Source of the DNA: Hericium rajendrae
Lineage: Eukaryota > Basidiomycota > Agaricomycetes > Russulales > Hericiaceae
Length of the DNA stretch: 64,000 bases
Assembly (NCBI GenBank): GCA_033439255.1
Contig: CM065883.1
Location: 2,728,001-2,792,000, forward strand
Direction: 5' to 3'
Both the position numbers and the translations under genes were made by a program. The notes beneath the pieces are model-generated. The model saw only the letters and a program-made list of their open reading frames with translations. It was not told where the DNA came from and ran no database searches. Positions 1 to 10,865 of this stretch are shown piece after piece (position 1 is the first letter of the stretch; the number at the start of each line of letters is the position of its first letter).

Positions 1-1
1 C

Positions 2-857
2 GACTTCTTCTACCTGAACCTTTTATACCATCCATTTGGACCGCGGGAGCCTGGTCAACCAGGACTCTGGTTCAATGCACAGCCGTTCGAAGGACAGTGG
101 GGAGAGGAATGGCGTGTTTTTGTGCGGCTGAGGCCTGCGCAGTGGCTCTATGTGGGTCAATACCGCCTGAGTACAGTGGCGCCGCTCTCCAAGGAAGAGT
201 GGCTGATGCAGAGCAACCAGGTGAGATGCATCCACCTTACCCTGCGCACGTCGCTGAATCCGCGTCAGGTTCAAAAGACCTGGGCACGAGAGGTGCTGAA
301 GCAGGGATGGGGCCGCGCTGTGCGGTACCGAGTCATTTTTCGGCGAGACCATGGCAGAGAGCCTACTGCTGATGAACAGAACGATGCCTACGAAATGGAT
401 TCGAGGCAACACCCATTCCAAAATCTCACACCGGACGAGATCATCAACGCGTACAACAGCGGTAGAGAGGTATGCCTTGACTCGGCGAGCGAGGTGTCTG
501 TGTTTTTGCTCATGTGTGTTATAGAGAATAGGCGTCAACGCTATGAAGTGTGTTGGATACGACGAGCGCTGGCAACGCGAGATTGCTGCAAAGTTCCCAA
601 CCTGGGTCCCTCCGCCGAAGGTTCCCAAAGCAGGGAAAAATAAGTCATCTGCGAAGACGACTGGGAGATCGAGGAAAACAGGCGTAGGCAACTCAGCCAG
701 AGCAGACGATGGTGGATCCGACATCGAGATCGTTGAAGAGGATGAAGACGGTGGGTTTAACGAGGACGACGAGGAAGAAGACGAGGATGATGAAGTCCAG
801 GAGATTGCACCGATATACATTCCTCGTGGGACCAGAAGTCGACCGCGTGCAACTTGA
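2..857 (+). CDS. DUF6697-type protein, 3' part (5' end outside window)
   Basis: The frame is open from the window edge, so the N-terminus is missing. Three exons fit: about 2-220, 269-469 and 525-857, with introns GTGAGA..CAG (48 nt) and GTATGC..TAG. The spliced product contains WLYVGQYRLSTVAPLSKEEW, then KTWAREVLKQGWGRAVRYRV, GREPTADEQ, and MKCVGYDERWQREIAAKFPT followed by WVPPPK. These I associate with the DUF6697 domain of agaricomycete proteins. The last 80 residues are a basic stretch, then an acidic run of about 25 D/E residues, suggesting a nuclear or disordered tail. Function is unknown. A second member lies at 9.3-10.9 kb on the other strand and shares the WLYMGQYKL..EWLMQS and KCVGYDE blocks, which supports both exon models. 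Confidence 0.75.
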
Positions 858-1022
858 GGTTATCATCTAGTGATTATGCACGGGTCGACCTGTCTACTTC
901 AGACTCCCAGCATGATGTAGCACCCCATTGGCACAGCGCGAATACTGGTATACAATCATCATAGCATTTGCAACAAGAATTTTGACCTATCTCCGTACAA
1001 TGTTCCATCACTAAGATCCAAA

Positions 1023-2738
1023 TCACAATTCGTCACGATTATGTTCATTCGTCGTTGCATGCGTAGCCGAAGTCGCCGCCGTAGCAGCCACAGACGACGA
1101 TACTGGTGAAGACGCCGGCGCAGTGGTAAACACAGCCGACGCCGATGCAGCAGCAAGCTTATCCAGCCACTTGCGCATGAGCTGGTTGGCGTGTGCCGGG
1201 TGCTCGAGGTGGTGCCAGTGTGCACCAGGCATGACCTGTGCGCGAAAAGGATATTTAAGACGCTGCATCGCTTATGGACGGTGATGGCGAACGTACCTCG
1301 CTGGTCAGCTGCGGAAGGTAGTCTGCAGACCTGAGTAGCTTGGAAGCGAGAACCCAGTCGGCCACGGGGTCCTGGGATGCACGGTCAACTGGCGGTGTAT
1401 TTTGGCAAAGAGGTGAACTCACGCTCTCTGGCAAAATGTTGAGCACCGGTTGTGGGAGAGTGTGATTACCTTGCTTGGAGACAAAGTCGTAGGATGCCTT
1501 CCGATTCTGTAGACATATCAGTAAACCAGAAATACCATATAAGAAACGGTGTACCTCAGAAGTATAGAAATACAGGGCTGGAACAAACATTAGTCCTCCA
1601 AACTACGAAGAACCGACCAGAACTAGACGCACTATAGTTGAATTTCTGAATATCATACTGCTCGACCCAGTAGTCCTCCTCTTCCTGCGTAAAAAACGGA
1701 ATGGGCGGGATCTACAAAGCAAAGCCTCTAAGACACTGGCATCAGAAATCCGGCTGATAACTGACCTCCTGCACGTCCTTCCAACCCCCCAGGAACGAGT
1801 TAGTCTGCGTCAAGAACGCATCCGGCGGCGGGCTATCAACAGTCCGCAAGGTCGCGCGCAGCGTACGCCGGACATCCTTCGAGAGCTCCGCAACTGCGTC
1901 AGGCGTCTTCTCGTCGAAGAAGACCGTATAGGAAAGGCGAGGCAATTGCCGGGTAAGAGCTTTGATGGGCGTGTAGTGACCAGCGGAGGGCAGATACTGC
2001 GCATATAATCAGTGATACGAACGGACACAGTGATGTTCGACGTACTGGAATGGTCAGACCGATGATTGCATTGAAGACATCAGGTCTGGAGCGTCCAGCT
2101 TCGAAGCAGGTCTGGCAGCCCCAATCATGGCTTCATGATCGCAACAGACGCATTAGAATCGAGCACACCACGCATATATCGAAGGAGCATGTACCCAACG
2201 CATACAGTCTGCGCTACTTTCGCGTCTTCCAAGATACAGAGCAAGTCGCCCACCAAGTCGAACATGGTCCCGGAGGACTTGACGTCCCCAGGATGCGTAG
2301 ATGACCCGAAACCGCGCAGGTCGGGGATGATGAGGCGATAGTCATGCTATATGCGCGCCAGTTTTCATCACGATGACAGACACAGCACCGCATATATGCG
2401 CACCTGGAACTCTTGGATCTGGTACTTCCAGCTGCTCCAGAGACTCGGCCATCCATGGACCAGCAGAAGCGTCTGCTTCGCCTCCGGGTTGACATCGACG
2501 TAGTCTTCGCGACAACTCGTAAGTACCGCTCGTGGTCCACAAGGAAAGGACACGTACGAAGTTGGATATCAAACTCCTTTCCCTCCGCACGATTCAAGGC
2601 TTTGCACGTTGCGACTTTCTTCGTGTAGTCGCGCGGGTTGAATGCGCCCTTGCCTATGTGACTGTCCGGCACCGCTGCACGAACAGCGGGCAGGACAAGA
2701 CACGCTCCCAGAAAGCTAATACATGAACGCGCAAGCAT
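1023..2738 (-). CDS. Epoxide hydrolase (alpha/beta-hydrolase), secretory signal and C-terminal RDEL
   Basis: The gene has about nine exons on the minus strand. It begins with a hydrophobic leader (MLARSCISFLGACLVLPAVR) typical of a signal peptide. Next come YVDVNPEAKQTLLLVHGWPS, with the HGWPS oxyanion region, DLRGFGSSTHPGD, and GHDWG with the nucleophile Asp. PSAGHYTPIK and a lid region with LSYTVFFDEKTPDAVAEL follow. The C-terminal part has DPVADWVLASK and MPGAHWHHLEHP, where the catalytic His is expected. This order and length match fungal soluble epoxide hydrolases, which hydrolyse epoxides to vicinal diols. The protein ends NEHNRDEL; RDEL resembles the KDEL/HDEL ER-retrieval signal, so an ER-lumen location is inferred. 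Exon junctions were checked by reading frame: the GHDWG junction joins a GTACAT donor and an AAG acceptor in phase. One N-terminal junction near 2545 is less certain. Confidence 0.85.
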
Positions 2739-3416
2739 GATGGTGAAATCTGAGAGTGGGCTGCCTCAATAGGACGGCAGCGCTAGTTTATATGTGGCCT
2801 TCCGGCTCGATATGAATTCCATTTGGACATGAAGCCATGAAGCCCGACAGAATTCGTTCCATCAGTGGCTGAGCAGCGATCAACGAGCGCTCGGGTGCGC
2901 TGACCGATGGTCGCTGTTATTTACCAACGACTGCACTCTTCTTGGAGATCCACGTCGCTTTGATGAAGTCGGTTGATGTAGTGTCAGATGAGTCCCAGAC
3001 TAATGTAATACAACAGCTGGTGGACGACAGGGAGAAGTCATGCATCATGCCCACTGTTCATGACACAACTCTATAGACAACACCATGACTTGGATCATGA
3101 AAACATGTGAGGGTCATTACACTAACGCGAGACGCGACGTGGGAGGGTATGTAAGGTATGCGGGGAGAATGCACATGAAAAGTGATAAAAAAACATAAAC
3201 AGCGTACAGAGCGTGGAGAAGAAGGGAACAAGTTTGATTGAAGGTATCAATAATGTAAGACGTCTTGGGATCATGGTATTGCGAGTGTTGCAGTGTTGTT
3301 CACAGTCGGTTGAATTCTGAAAGTCTGAAAAGACCGAGGAAATGAGATCGTCATCATAAATGAAGAGGAATAAAGCGCATACAGCCAGGCAATGAGGTGT
3401 TTTCATGACCCCAAGC
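2739..3416. other. Intergenic, no gene seen
   Basis: This 680-bp stretch separates two minus-strand genes. It holds the promoter side of the epoxide hydrolase gene and the 3' side of the membrane-protein gene. Short open frames on either strand lack codon bias or recognisable motifs. I see no repeat or RNA gene. Confidence 0.6.
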
Positions 3417-5360
3417 TCATATCCCGAGAGGAGAGACCGACCCGCTCGCCCGCCCCTTCTCATATTCGCCCGACCCCTCCTCCACCTTCTCCACATCGAC
3501 CGTAACACCCGCCTCCGCCTTCCCATTCCCAGCCGCATCCCCATTCTGCCCCATCGGAGACTTTGCCGGCGCCCCAGTTCCACTCAGTCCAAGGCCAAGC
3601 ACGGACTTTCCTCTCCGTCTCTCCCTGCGTCGCCCTCGAGTCTCTTCGCCCTCTCTTCGCACATGGCCCTCACCTTGAACAGGGCCTTCCCCGCTCTCCA
3701 CATCCTCATCTCCCCTCCTCGTCGCCCGCCGCGACCACCGCCCGGACCCATAGCTGCGGAACGTCATCACAATCATTGCAAAGTACACAAGCCCCAGCGC
3801 GAGCACGGCCGTGATCGCGACACGCGGACCGAGCGCCTGGCGCTGCGAGAGGATCCGCGGATTCTCGCTAGGATCGTCGGACGATGGATCGCTTGTCGAA
3901 CCGGTGCGCCAGACGAACGACAGGATCGACACGACGAACGCGACCATAGACCACGCGAGCCACACTGCGGGCGCGGCGAGGAGCACCCAGACGTTCCATA
4001 GGATGGACGTCTTCGTCTTCTGCGCCTCTTCCGCCCAGCGCGATGCGCGAATCATGCTGCGCATGGTGCCGAAGCGGACGATATAGATGCAGCCGTAGGA
4101 GAGACTCATCAGCGCACATACAAGGGAGAGAAGCGCAGCCGTGCGGGTCAGCGGGTCGTTGGCCGCGTCGGGGATCTGGAACATGGTCAGGATGGCACTG
4201 TACAAGGCACGTCAGCGGTGACAAAGAGGAAATAAAAGAGCGCCTTACGAAAGGAGGAGCGCGGAGACGACGTTCAGCGTCTTCCACTCCCGTATCAGCG
4301 AGTCGACGAAGGCCTCCCAGGAGTGCCGGAACCTGACCAAAGCTGGGGACACCGTCGGAGGGTTCCACTCTTCCGGGAAAGGCAAAGCGTGTCCATGTCC
4401 ATGTCCCCTCGTTGCGCCCGCATCTCGAGGAAAGCACGCATCGATCATACGCTGCACCTCAGGTCGACTCACTTCCGCATCCTCGAAGATACGTGCGACA
4501 CGCGTAAAGTAGAGAGACGGCAGCCGCATGAGCATGTGCAGGTACATCTGGCGCGGAAGGGTGTCTGTGACGAACATGCGCGCGGGGCGCATGTGCACAG
4601 GGAAGCAGCAGGCGTCGTCACACTCAACGTCCACATCCGTGAATATGGAGACGGATCCCGCCGTGGACGGATTGGACGAGGACGGTGGGATGCGGTGGAA
4701 GCAGCGGGTCAACGAAAAGGTGTACCGAGCGCGGAACGGGTCCACGGCGACGAAAGGTTCTTCGCGTGAGTGGGCGCGGTGTAGGGCAGGCCAGCGGTCG
4801 AGAATCGCACGGAGCGGCGATGTCGCACGGGATTGCGGCGGTGATTCGGCGCTGTCTTGGCGAGAGCGGGAGCGGGTGTGCGTATGGGACGCGTCTCGTG
4901 CGTGTCGGGCGTTGAATAGCGAAGGAAAGGATGTATGCGTCGTGTGCATGGGCAAAGCTGGGTCGGATGCAGGGGGTATGCGCTGGCGTGGGTGCGCGTT
5001 GGGGGAGCCACGGTCGCTGTCGAAGGACACGCGCTGCTTGGATGGTGTGTCCCTGCTCAGAGAGCTATCGGACTCGCGCTGAGCTTGGCGAAGGGACGCT
5101 TGATGGCTATGAGAAATGGGAAGGAAGGGCGGGCTATGGGGCGGAGACGCAGGCGCGCGGACATCCGTGGATGACATGAATCCCGAATGCGTTCCCGCTA
5201 AGGTATTGTCAAGGCTGCGGTGGTAAGGACGGGATGGACCGTTTAAATTACGCGCTGCACTCGGCGGGGTGGCCAAAAGCTGAAGGGGGAGCTCCGAGAG
5301 TTTGTCCGAACTCGTCTTATCCGAACCCGACGAGTCGTTGGATTGCGTCCCTAGATCCAA
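3417..5360 (-). CDS. Hypothetical membrane protein, disordered N-terminus
   Basis: There are two exons, 5360-4249 and 4197-3417, separated by a 51-nt intron with a GTAAGG donor and CAG acceptor; the joined frame reads ALLLS-AILT. The product is about 630 residues. Residues 1-200 are Ser/Pro/Arg-rich and low complexity. A middle part (about 200-370) is folded-looking, with VAVDPFRARYTFSL, MYLHMLMRLPSLYFTRVARI and SWEAFVDSLIREWKTLNVVS. Four hydrophobic segments follow: around the splice junction, TRTAALLSLVCALMSLSYGC, WVLLAAPAVWLAWSMVAFVV and VAITAVLALGLVYFAMIVM. The tail is a charged cytosol-like region rich in E, R and G. I do not recognise a named family. The start ATG is the first of the long frame; a 5' non-coding exon may lie upstream to about 5.6 kb. 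Confidence 0.75.
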
Positions 5361-6085
5361 TGAACACGCTGTCGAGATATGGTTGAAACAACTTTACCTG
5401 GCGTCTGAGGCGCAAGAAGTTGCCCTGACTCTGCACTCGGGAAAGGAACACCGAGCGCTGGCTCGCTCAGTGGTTCGTCCGTGAGCTGCCGAGCAAACGA
5501 TGGTCTGCCTTGGTTTGAAGTTTCGCCGCTGCCCGCCATGGATCTACGGATCGAAATGAAAACGCGAAGGTAACAAGATTGAGTACGACTCACTCAGATG
5601 TTGAACTTGCAGATGATAGCGGTGAGAGCCAAGGTTGATCCTGAACTTGCGACAGCTCGACAGTATGTATAGGAATCCCATTAGGATGTCTGTGAGAATG
5701 ATGCTATACAACTGCCAAATCTGTCGACTTCAGATGCTAGGAGCTGACTCCAGCCGTTGTTGTACCCAGCATATTTACCAGTGCTTGTAATTTTATTTGG
5801 TTAGAAGAGGATTCTACGAGAGAAACGTACAGAGGATGTCCAGGAAAGCTGAAGCACGCCTGCTAAGCAACGAAGCTGCATTTGTACATTACAATCGGAC
5901 CAAAACCATGCATGCGTTATTTATGTAAGCAATTGCTATATTCGGGATGAATCGCCCCACGTTACACTTGGTCCGCGGAGTGCACGTGGCGAGCGCTAAT
6001 TTGCGCGCTCTTTGCCTCCCGCGATTCCGAACTCGTCTCGACACCGTCGTCGCCATCGTCGTCGTCGCCGCCGCCGTCCTCATCG
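5361..6085. other. Divergent intergenic region
   Basis: This 725-bp space lies between divergently transcribed genes (minus at left, plus at right), so it should hold both promoters. A short minus-strand frame near 5351-5593 may be 5' untranslated sequence of the membrane-protein gene. Nothing else was recognised. Confidence 0.5.
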
Positions 6086-7668
6086 ATGGCGAGCATAATG
6101 GCAGGCCTCAAGCCCACAATGCCCTGCTTTGCATATCCTAATCCAACTTCTGCTTCGCCCATTCCTTTCTCCTACGAGCGCCGTCACTTCACTGTCAAGA
6201 CAGTTCCCGATGACTTCCCTTACGAACTTGTGCGCGATAACGGCTTGCAGATCCATTACTTTGAGTTTCGTGGCCAGGGACCACCACCTAACGATCTTGG
6301 CCACCCGGGCGATGTTTGGCTGAATGTGAAGCCAGACGAGTACAACCTGTACGCTCGCATGCAATCCCACTGGGAGCTATGGCCGGGCCCGCGGAAGGCC
6401 AAGAAACACATGTTCGCACATCCTCTTGTTCCAGGGAGATACCTCTGGTGCACCCGAAAGCATGTGCTCTGGTACACATGCGACGGCATACGCAAGAGCG
6501 CCTCGCTTCAGACCCGCGGCGAAGAGGAAGACTTCGGTCGCACGCGCTACCGCACCGTGGGCCCAATGGAGCGTGGAGGAGCAAGAAATGCCACTACCAC
6601 GAACGATAATGTCAGCCGATTGCCCTTGCGCACGGCCGAAGAAGCGGTTGCCAAGATTCTTGAAACTGAAGAGGAAGAGCGCCGCCAGGGCCGTGAGCCT
6701 CCAGACGCGAGGCGCAGACGCCCACGTGAAGGCGAGGGAGAAGGAGAGGCCAGCAGCAGCTCACGGAAGCGCACACGCACAGATGAGGACGACCTGCTCT
6801 CTGGAGATGAGTCACAGACCCCGGCGCCACCCACCGTTCAACAACCTGCTGAAGCGCATAACCTCCAGCACTTTATATCCCACCCTTTCCCCATCCAACC
6901 TGCGGCCTCTACATCCTCTTCATCACTCAGTCAAGCACTTGGGCCTCAGCCTCAGCCTCAGCCTGCGATTCCATCGCCTCAGGCGAACTACCCGCCTGCA
7001 GGACCTGTACATCGACCACCACAGCATCAGGCATATCCACATCCTCAGCCGGCGCCGCAAGCGAATGCCGTCCCACCGACCACTCCGTTCACCCCTTCCA
7101 ATCAGCTTGCATCGCCCAACATTACCCCAGACAGAGCGCGTTTAATCGAACATGAACTTCTGCGCATGCGAGACGAAGGCCGCCGCCTCACAGAAGAGAA
7201 CCGACGGCTCAATCAGGAGAACGCACGCCTTGGGCAGGAGAACTCGCGTCTTACGGAAGAGAATGCACGATTCAGAGTGCAGGCAATGGCCACCTCGAAC
7301 TGCCCGCCAGAGCTGGCGGCAGCCGTCAGAGACTCAATGAACTCTACTTTGGGCATGCGAGTAAATCACAGTAAGTTGCAGTGAGCCGAGGGCACTGGAA
7401 GCAGTGACCTGACAGCTTTCCATGACAGTTCTCGCCGATGCTCAGGAACAGCGTGCAGCGCGTCTTGAAGCAGAGCGCAAGTTAGCCGAGCTTCACGAGC
7501 AGCTGAAGAAGGTCAGTAGAATATTTCAACGGTCGTTCCGAGTCTAATTACATCGCCCATATGCAGATGACGCAGGCATTTCAATTGCCCCCGTCTCTTG
7601 GTGTTGCAGATCACAGCTCTCTTCACACACCAGGACCCAGCCCACGCATGTCGGTCTCCGATGCATGA
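6086..7668 (+). CDS. Hypothetical proline-rich protein with C-terminal coiled coil
   Basis: Exons 6086-7370, 7429-7511 and 7567-7668 join in phase (introns GTAAGT..CAG, GTCAGT..CAG) and end at TGA, giving about 490 residues. The first 160 residues form a compact domain (FPYELVRDNGLQIHYFEFRG, GDVWLNVKPDEYNLYARMQS, PGRYLWCTRKHVLWYTCDG). A basic region with a candidate nuclear signal (DARRRRPREG, SSRKRTRTDE) comes next. A Pro/Gln-rich linker (GPQPQPQPAIPSP) follows. Then repeated heptad-like units of the form EENRRLNQENARLGQENSRL occur, and the coiled coil continues into exon 2 (EAERKLAELHEQLKK). I do not know the family. The layout, with a folded N-terminus, nuclear-type basic patch and dimerising helix, suggests a nuclear regulatory or scaffold protein; that is inference. 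Confidence 0.75.
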
Positions 7669-8589
7669 GGCCACGTTCAAGATTTTCACGTTCGCCCTGT
7701 ATATGCCACCACTATGCCTCGGGGGTCTCGCAAGCCGTTCATTCCCGTCGACCTATATCACCCCCAGCCCCGTCTTGTCTCTATATTCATATTGCCCGAC
7801 GCATCGCATCGCCCATCGCATCGCACCGAATCGCATGCTTTTTTGTATTTCCCGTCTCGTTTCTTGTCTGGTCGTCTCTGACCTCCGGAGTTCATACCCC
7901 TCGCCGCTACTACTCGTTATATTAACAGCTTGCATCCGCTGTACTCCTAGTCTATGATATATTATTCATTCTTCTTTAGCTTCACGTCGTCGACCTCGCT
8001 CACTATCGTCAGCCTGCATCGCCAACTTCGCTGTCTGCAATCCACCGCGTCGTGTCCACTATATTTGGGCCATTCAACTGGTGACGACGGTACTGAACTA
8101 TCAAGCTGCGTTGCCGAGCACATGGTTTGCGGCTCTGCTACCCATGTCTGTCCACATATCATTGGCGTTACGCAGACAGCGTCCCAGCGTCCCATGTCGG
8201 CAAAGTACACGAACCGGCCTTCTCTTCCCTGCACCTACACTGCCTGGTGCGGACAAGTACTCCCAGACCACGCTGTTATCCGACGGTGCGTAGTTTCTTG
8301 CCTTTTCCATAACAATCTGCACACTGTAAATTGATGAGGTCTACGGAAGCAAAGCGGCGCAATGCGGACCGCTGAGGTGTCCAACTCATCTCCGCTTCTC
8401 GTGCGAACACGGACGCCGGCCTGGTCGCCTTGCGTGGAGCCAAGTGGCGGCAGACTCGTGGTCTCGGGGCCGCATCCGAGTGCTGACTTTCCGCTGACCC
8501 CAAACGTTCTCTCTTCAGCGTGCGATCGCAACCTTCAGTTACCGGTCGGTTCGAAGGCAGGGACACACCCTTTGACTTGGTTAACATAA
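7669..8589. other. Intergenic, nothing identified
   Basis: This 920-bp stretch is the 3' side of the coiled-coil gene. It includes short runs such as repeated GCATCGC near 7800-7835. Open frames are short, present on both strands and without motifs. No RNA gene or mobile element was recognised. Confidence 0.5.
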
Positions 8590-9273
8590 ATGGCTCAGGA
8601 ATTCCGCAGGTTCCGTCACCCGAGCCAAACTTCAACGCGCTACCCCGACATCGCAGTCAAAGAAGCCGCATTCACACTAGACGATTTCGTTGAACCTCCC
8701 ATCATGAACCCACCCGATGGTCAAGCGGCTCCGACTCCGAATGACAGCCGGCGATTCTCGTCAATAACGCGGCGGGCATCCTTAAAATTCAAGGCCAGGC
8801 TTGACCGAATGGTCGACGAGCATCGAAGACGGGTCCTTTTTGTCGCCTGGTATCTCATTTGTAGCCTCTACGGGATGTGGCATTTCATATCACCAGCGCA
8901 AAACTTCGAGTTCCCATCCCAAGTTGAGGGACGGCTGTGGTTCATATGATCCATTGCATCCGCTTGCTCTGGCCCTTTATTCCTTTCGCTCTGGTACCTT
9001 AATCAGAATTTTCTGAAACTGAGCAACAGGGTGCTAAAGGCTGTCTTAGTTCTGACGTTCTTCCTTTTCTACGTCGCGTGTCGTGGATTCATCGTGGTTG
9101 AGATGTTCGTAAGGCTTCGTCGTTTACCGGAAGACGTTTATCTCAGGCAGGCGCTCAATAATTGTATACTTTGTAACATGCCATGTGAGCAGATTGCAAC
9201 CTCTTTGAATTTCATGCTGAGCTCGGTCGACAAGTCCTGGTCGGATGTGTCGGATGTCATACCAGATACGTAG
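8590..9273 (+). pseudogene. Fragment of multispan membrane-protein family (relatives at 37.9 and 41.4 kb)
   Basis: The first 120 codons from ATG 8590 end in VLFVAWYLICSLYGMWHFIS and PSQVEGRLWFI. After one in-frame TGA at about 8947 the same frame continues through SACSGPLFLSLWYLNQ to FFLFYVACRGFIVVEMFVRL and RRLPEDVY. These two blocks align with the C-terminal third of the proteins at 37.9-39.4 kb (LVCLLYGGWHCLAWNFVFPS, SRGFIFVEMFIGLRCLPAGV) and 41.4-42.6 kb. The N-terminal two thirds of the family are absent. The stop could be avoided only by a weak, non-consensus intron, so I call it a 5'-truncated pseudogene. It suggests this family has been copied locally. Confidence 0.6.
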
Positions 9274-9347
9274 TCTGGATCTCCAGCATATCAAGTGAAA
9301 GTTCACTCACACATTACTGAATCCCTTTCAAAAGACGCTGCCCCTCG

Positions 9348-10865
9348 CTACTTTCGCCTCGAATTCTTCACAATATCTCGCTGAAAATTTTCGTCATAGC
9401 CAACGCATTTCATAGTCCATATTCCCATTGTCTTTCAACAAAACAACTGATTAGCAACAAACTGAAATTCCAATCGGACATACGCGCCTGTTGGCCTTTA
9501 TCATATGCGGTGCGAACCTCCTTCCACGTCACCTCCGACTTGTACATCTTCTTGGAACGGCACGCAGCCCTGAACTCAGCTGCGGTTGGTTCTCTGCGTT
9601 TCTTCCGTCGAAGGACAATCGCGGCGCGAACAGGTTTTCCCCAATCGTCGATTGCAATCGCTTTTGCCCAAGAGTTTCGTACCTATGTGTCGCTGTTCAA
9701 CTCGAGGCAAAAGAGCAAGATACAAGATACATACGATGTCGGACTGCATGAGCCATTCGGTACGCGACAAAGACTCCGCTGGCTCTAATTTGTACTGTCC
9801 CATGTACAGCCACTTGCTCGTCGCTAGGCGTACCAGTACTCGATAAACCTCTGGGTATCGTCCCTGAACGGCAGGCCATGGCTGGAGGAATAGTGCCGTT
9901 TCTCCGGGAGTGCGCGGGGAGGTCCGGTTCATCTCAAAGGTCGGGTACATAAAGTGCTTCATCCTGTGCTTTGCGAGATTTTCGGGTCCAATACTTGGAA
10001 AGGTGCCTCGACGACGACCGCCGTATTTTGCGCTCATCCATTCGCGACTCACTGGGACCATCCTGATCTTTGGGTCGAGTGAGACGGGGAACGGGTCACG
10101 TCCGACCGAATCGATGCGGCTCTGCATCGTGGCCGCGTCGAACGAAACAACTTTCTTGCCTTCCTCAATCTTAATATCCTGCTTATCCGATTCACTGGCA
10201 TGTTAAGGCAGCTTACGACCATTCACTTTACCGTAATGGATGCGGCAGCAGCTGCAAGAATTTGCGCTTCTTCATCTTCCTTTTTAATGGTGAGACGAGC
10301 TACATTGGAGTCGCTGGTGGTGTTGTAGCCTTCATTGTGCCAAGTTTCAGGGAGCGCATTACAAAGTGACCTACGCGTTCAGCAGATCCCTCACCCGACA
10401 ATTCTGAGATCGTTTACGAGGCTCTAGGACAACTTCGACTTGCAGCCGGCGCTTTTTGTTGAGTTGTTTCGGAAAGGATGCCGCTGCTAGTTCCACAACA
10501 CTGCTTGCCCTTTGTTCCGGAGGAGGAGATGGAGAGATGGAAGAAAGGGGTGAAGAGGACATCCTCAACATCTCATAATCATAGAAGGTATTTTCCTCCG
10601 CTGCCTGAACACTGGTATTGTCTTGGTCGGCAACCCTTCCAGGTTCTGTTTCGTCCTAGATGCATCATCGATAAACTGAAATCGTGGAGCAGTGAAAGTC
10701 AGAAGAAACCACCTCGATTTGCCTCAGTGAGGCAGTTTCAGCTTCTAGCCGCGCGATATGATCGCTCAGGTCAGCTACTACTCGTCTTAGCTCACTGTTT
10801 TCTGCCTCTTTGGCTGAGATTGTGATCAGCAGAAGGCGAGTGCTGTCAGCGTCTCGGAGGTTCAT
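9348..10865 (-). CDS. DUF6697-type protein with N-terminal coiled coil
   Basis: This is a minus-strand gene of about six or seven exons. Exon 1 (from ATG 10865) encodes a short coiled coil (ENSELRRVVADLSDHIARLE). After an intron ending CTAG, an acidic/Ser/Pro linker follows (MLRMSSSPLSSISPSPPPEQ). The domain starts around 10.13 kb with SREWMSAKYGGRRRGTFPSI and continues through NLAKHRMKHFMYP, SKWLYMGQYKLEPAESLSRT and EWLMQSDI. After an intron come WAKAIAIDDWGKPVRAAIVL and RREPTAAEF. The last exon has TMKCVGYDENFQRDIVKNSR and stops at 9348-9350. The order equals that in the gene at 2-857. The C-terminus lacks the FPTWVPPP block seen there, so this copy is slightly shorter or uses another last exon. 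Function is unknown. Confidence 0.7.

Noticed and set aside
23-820. Minus-strand 265-codon frame opposite the first gene
   Set aside because: It is an antisense shadow; its poly-Ser start is the acidic D/E run of the plus-strand protein read backwards.
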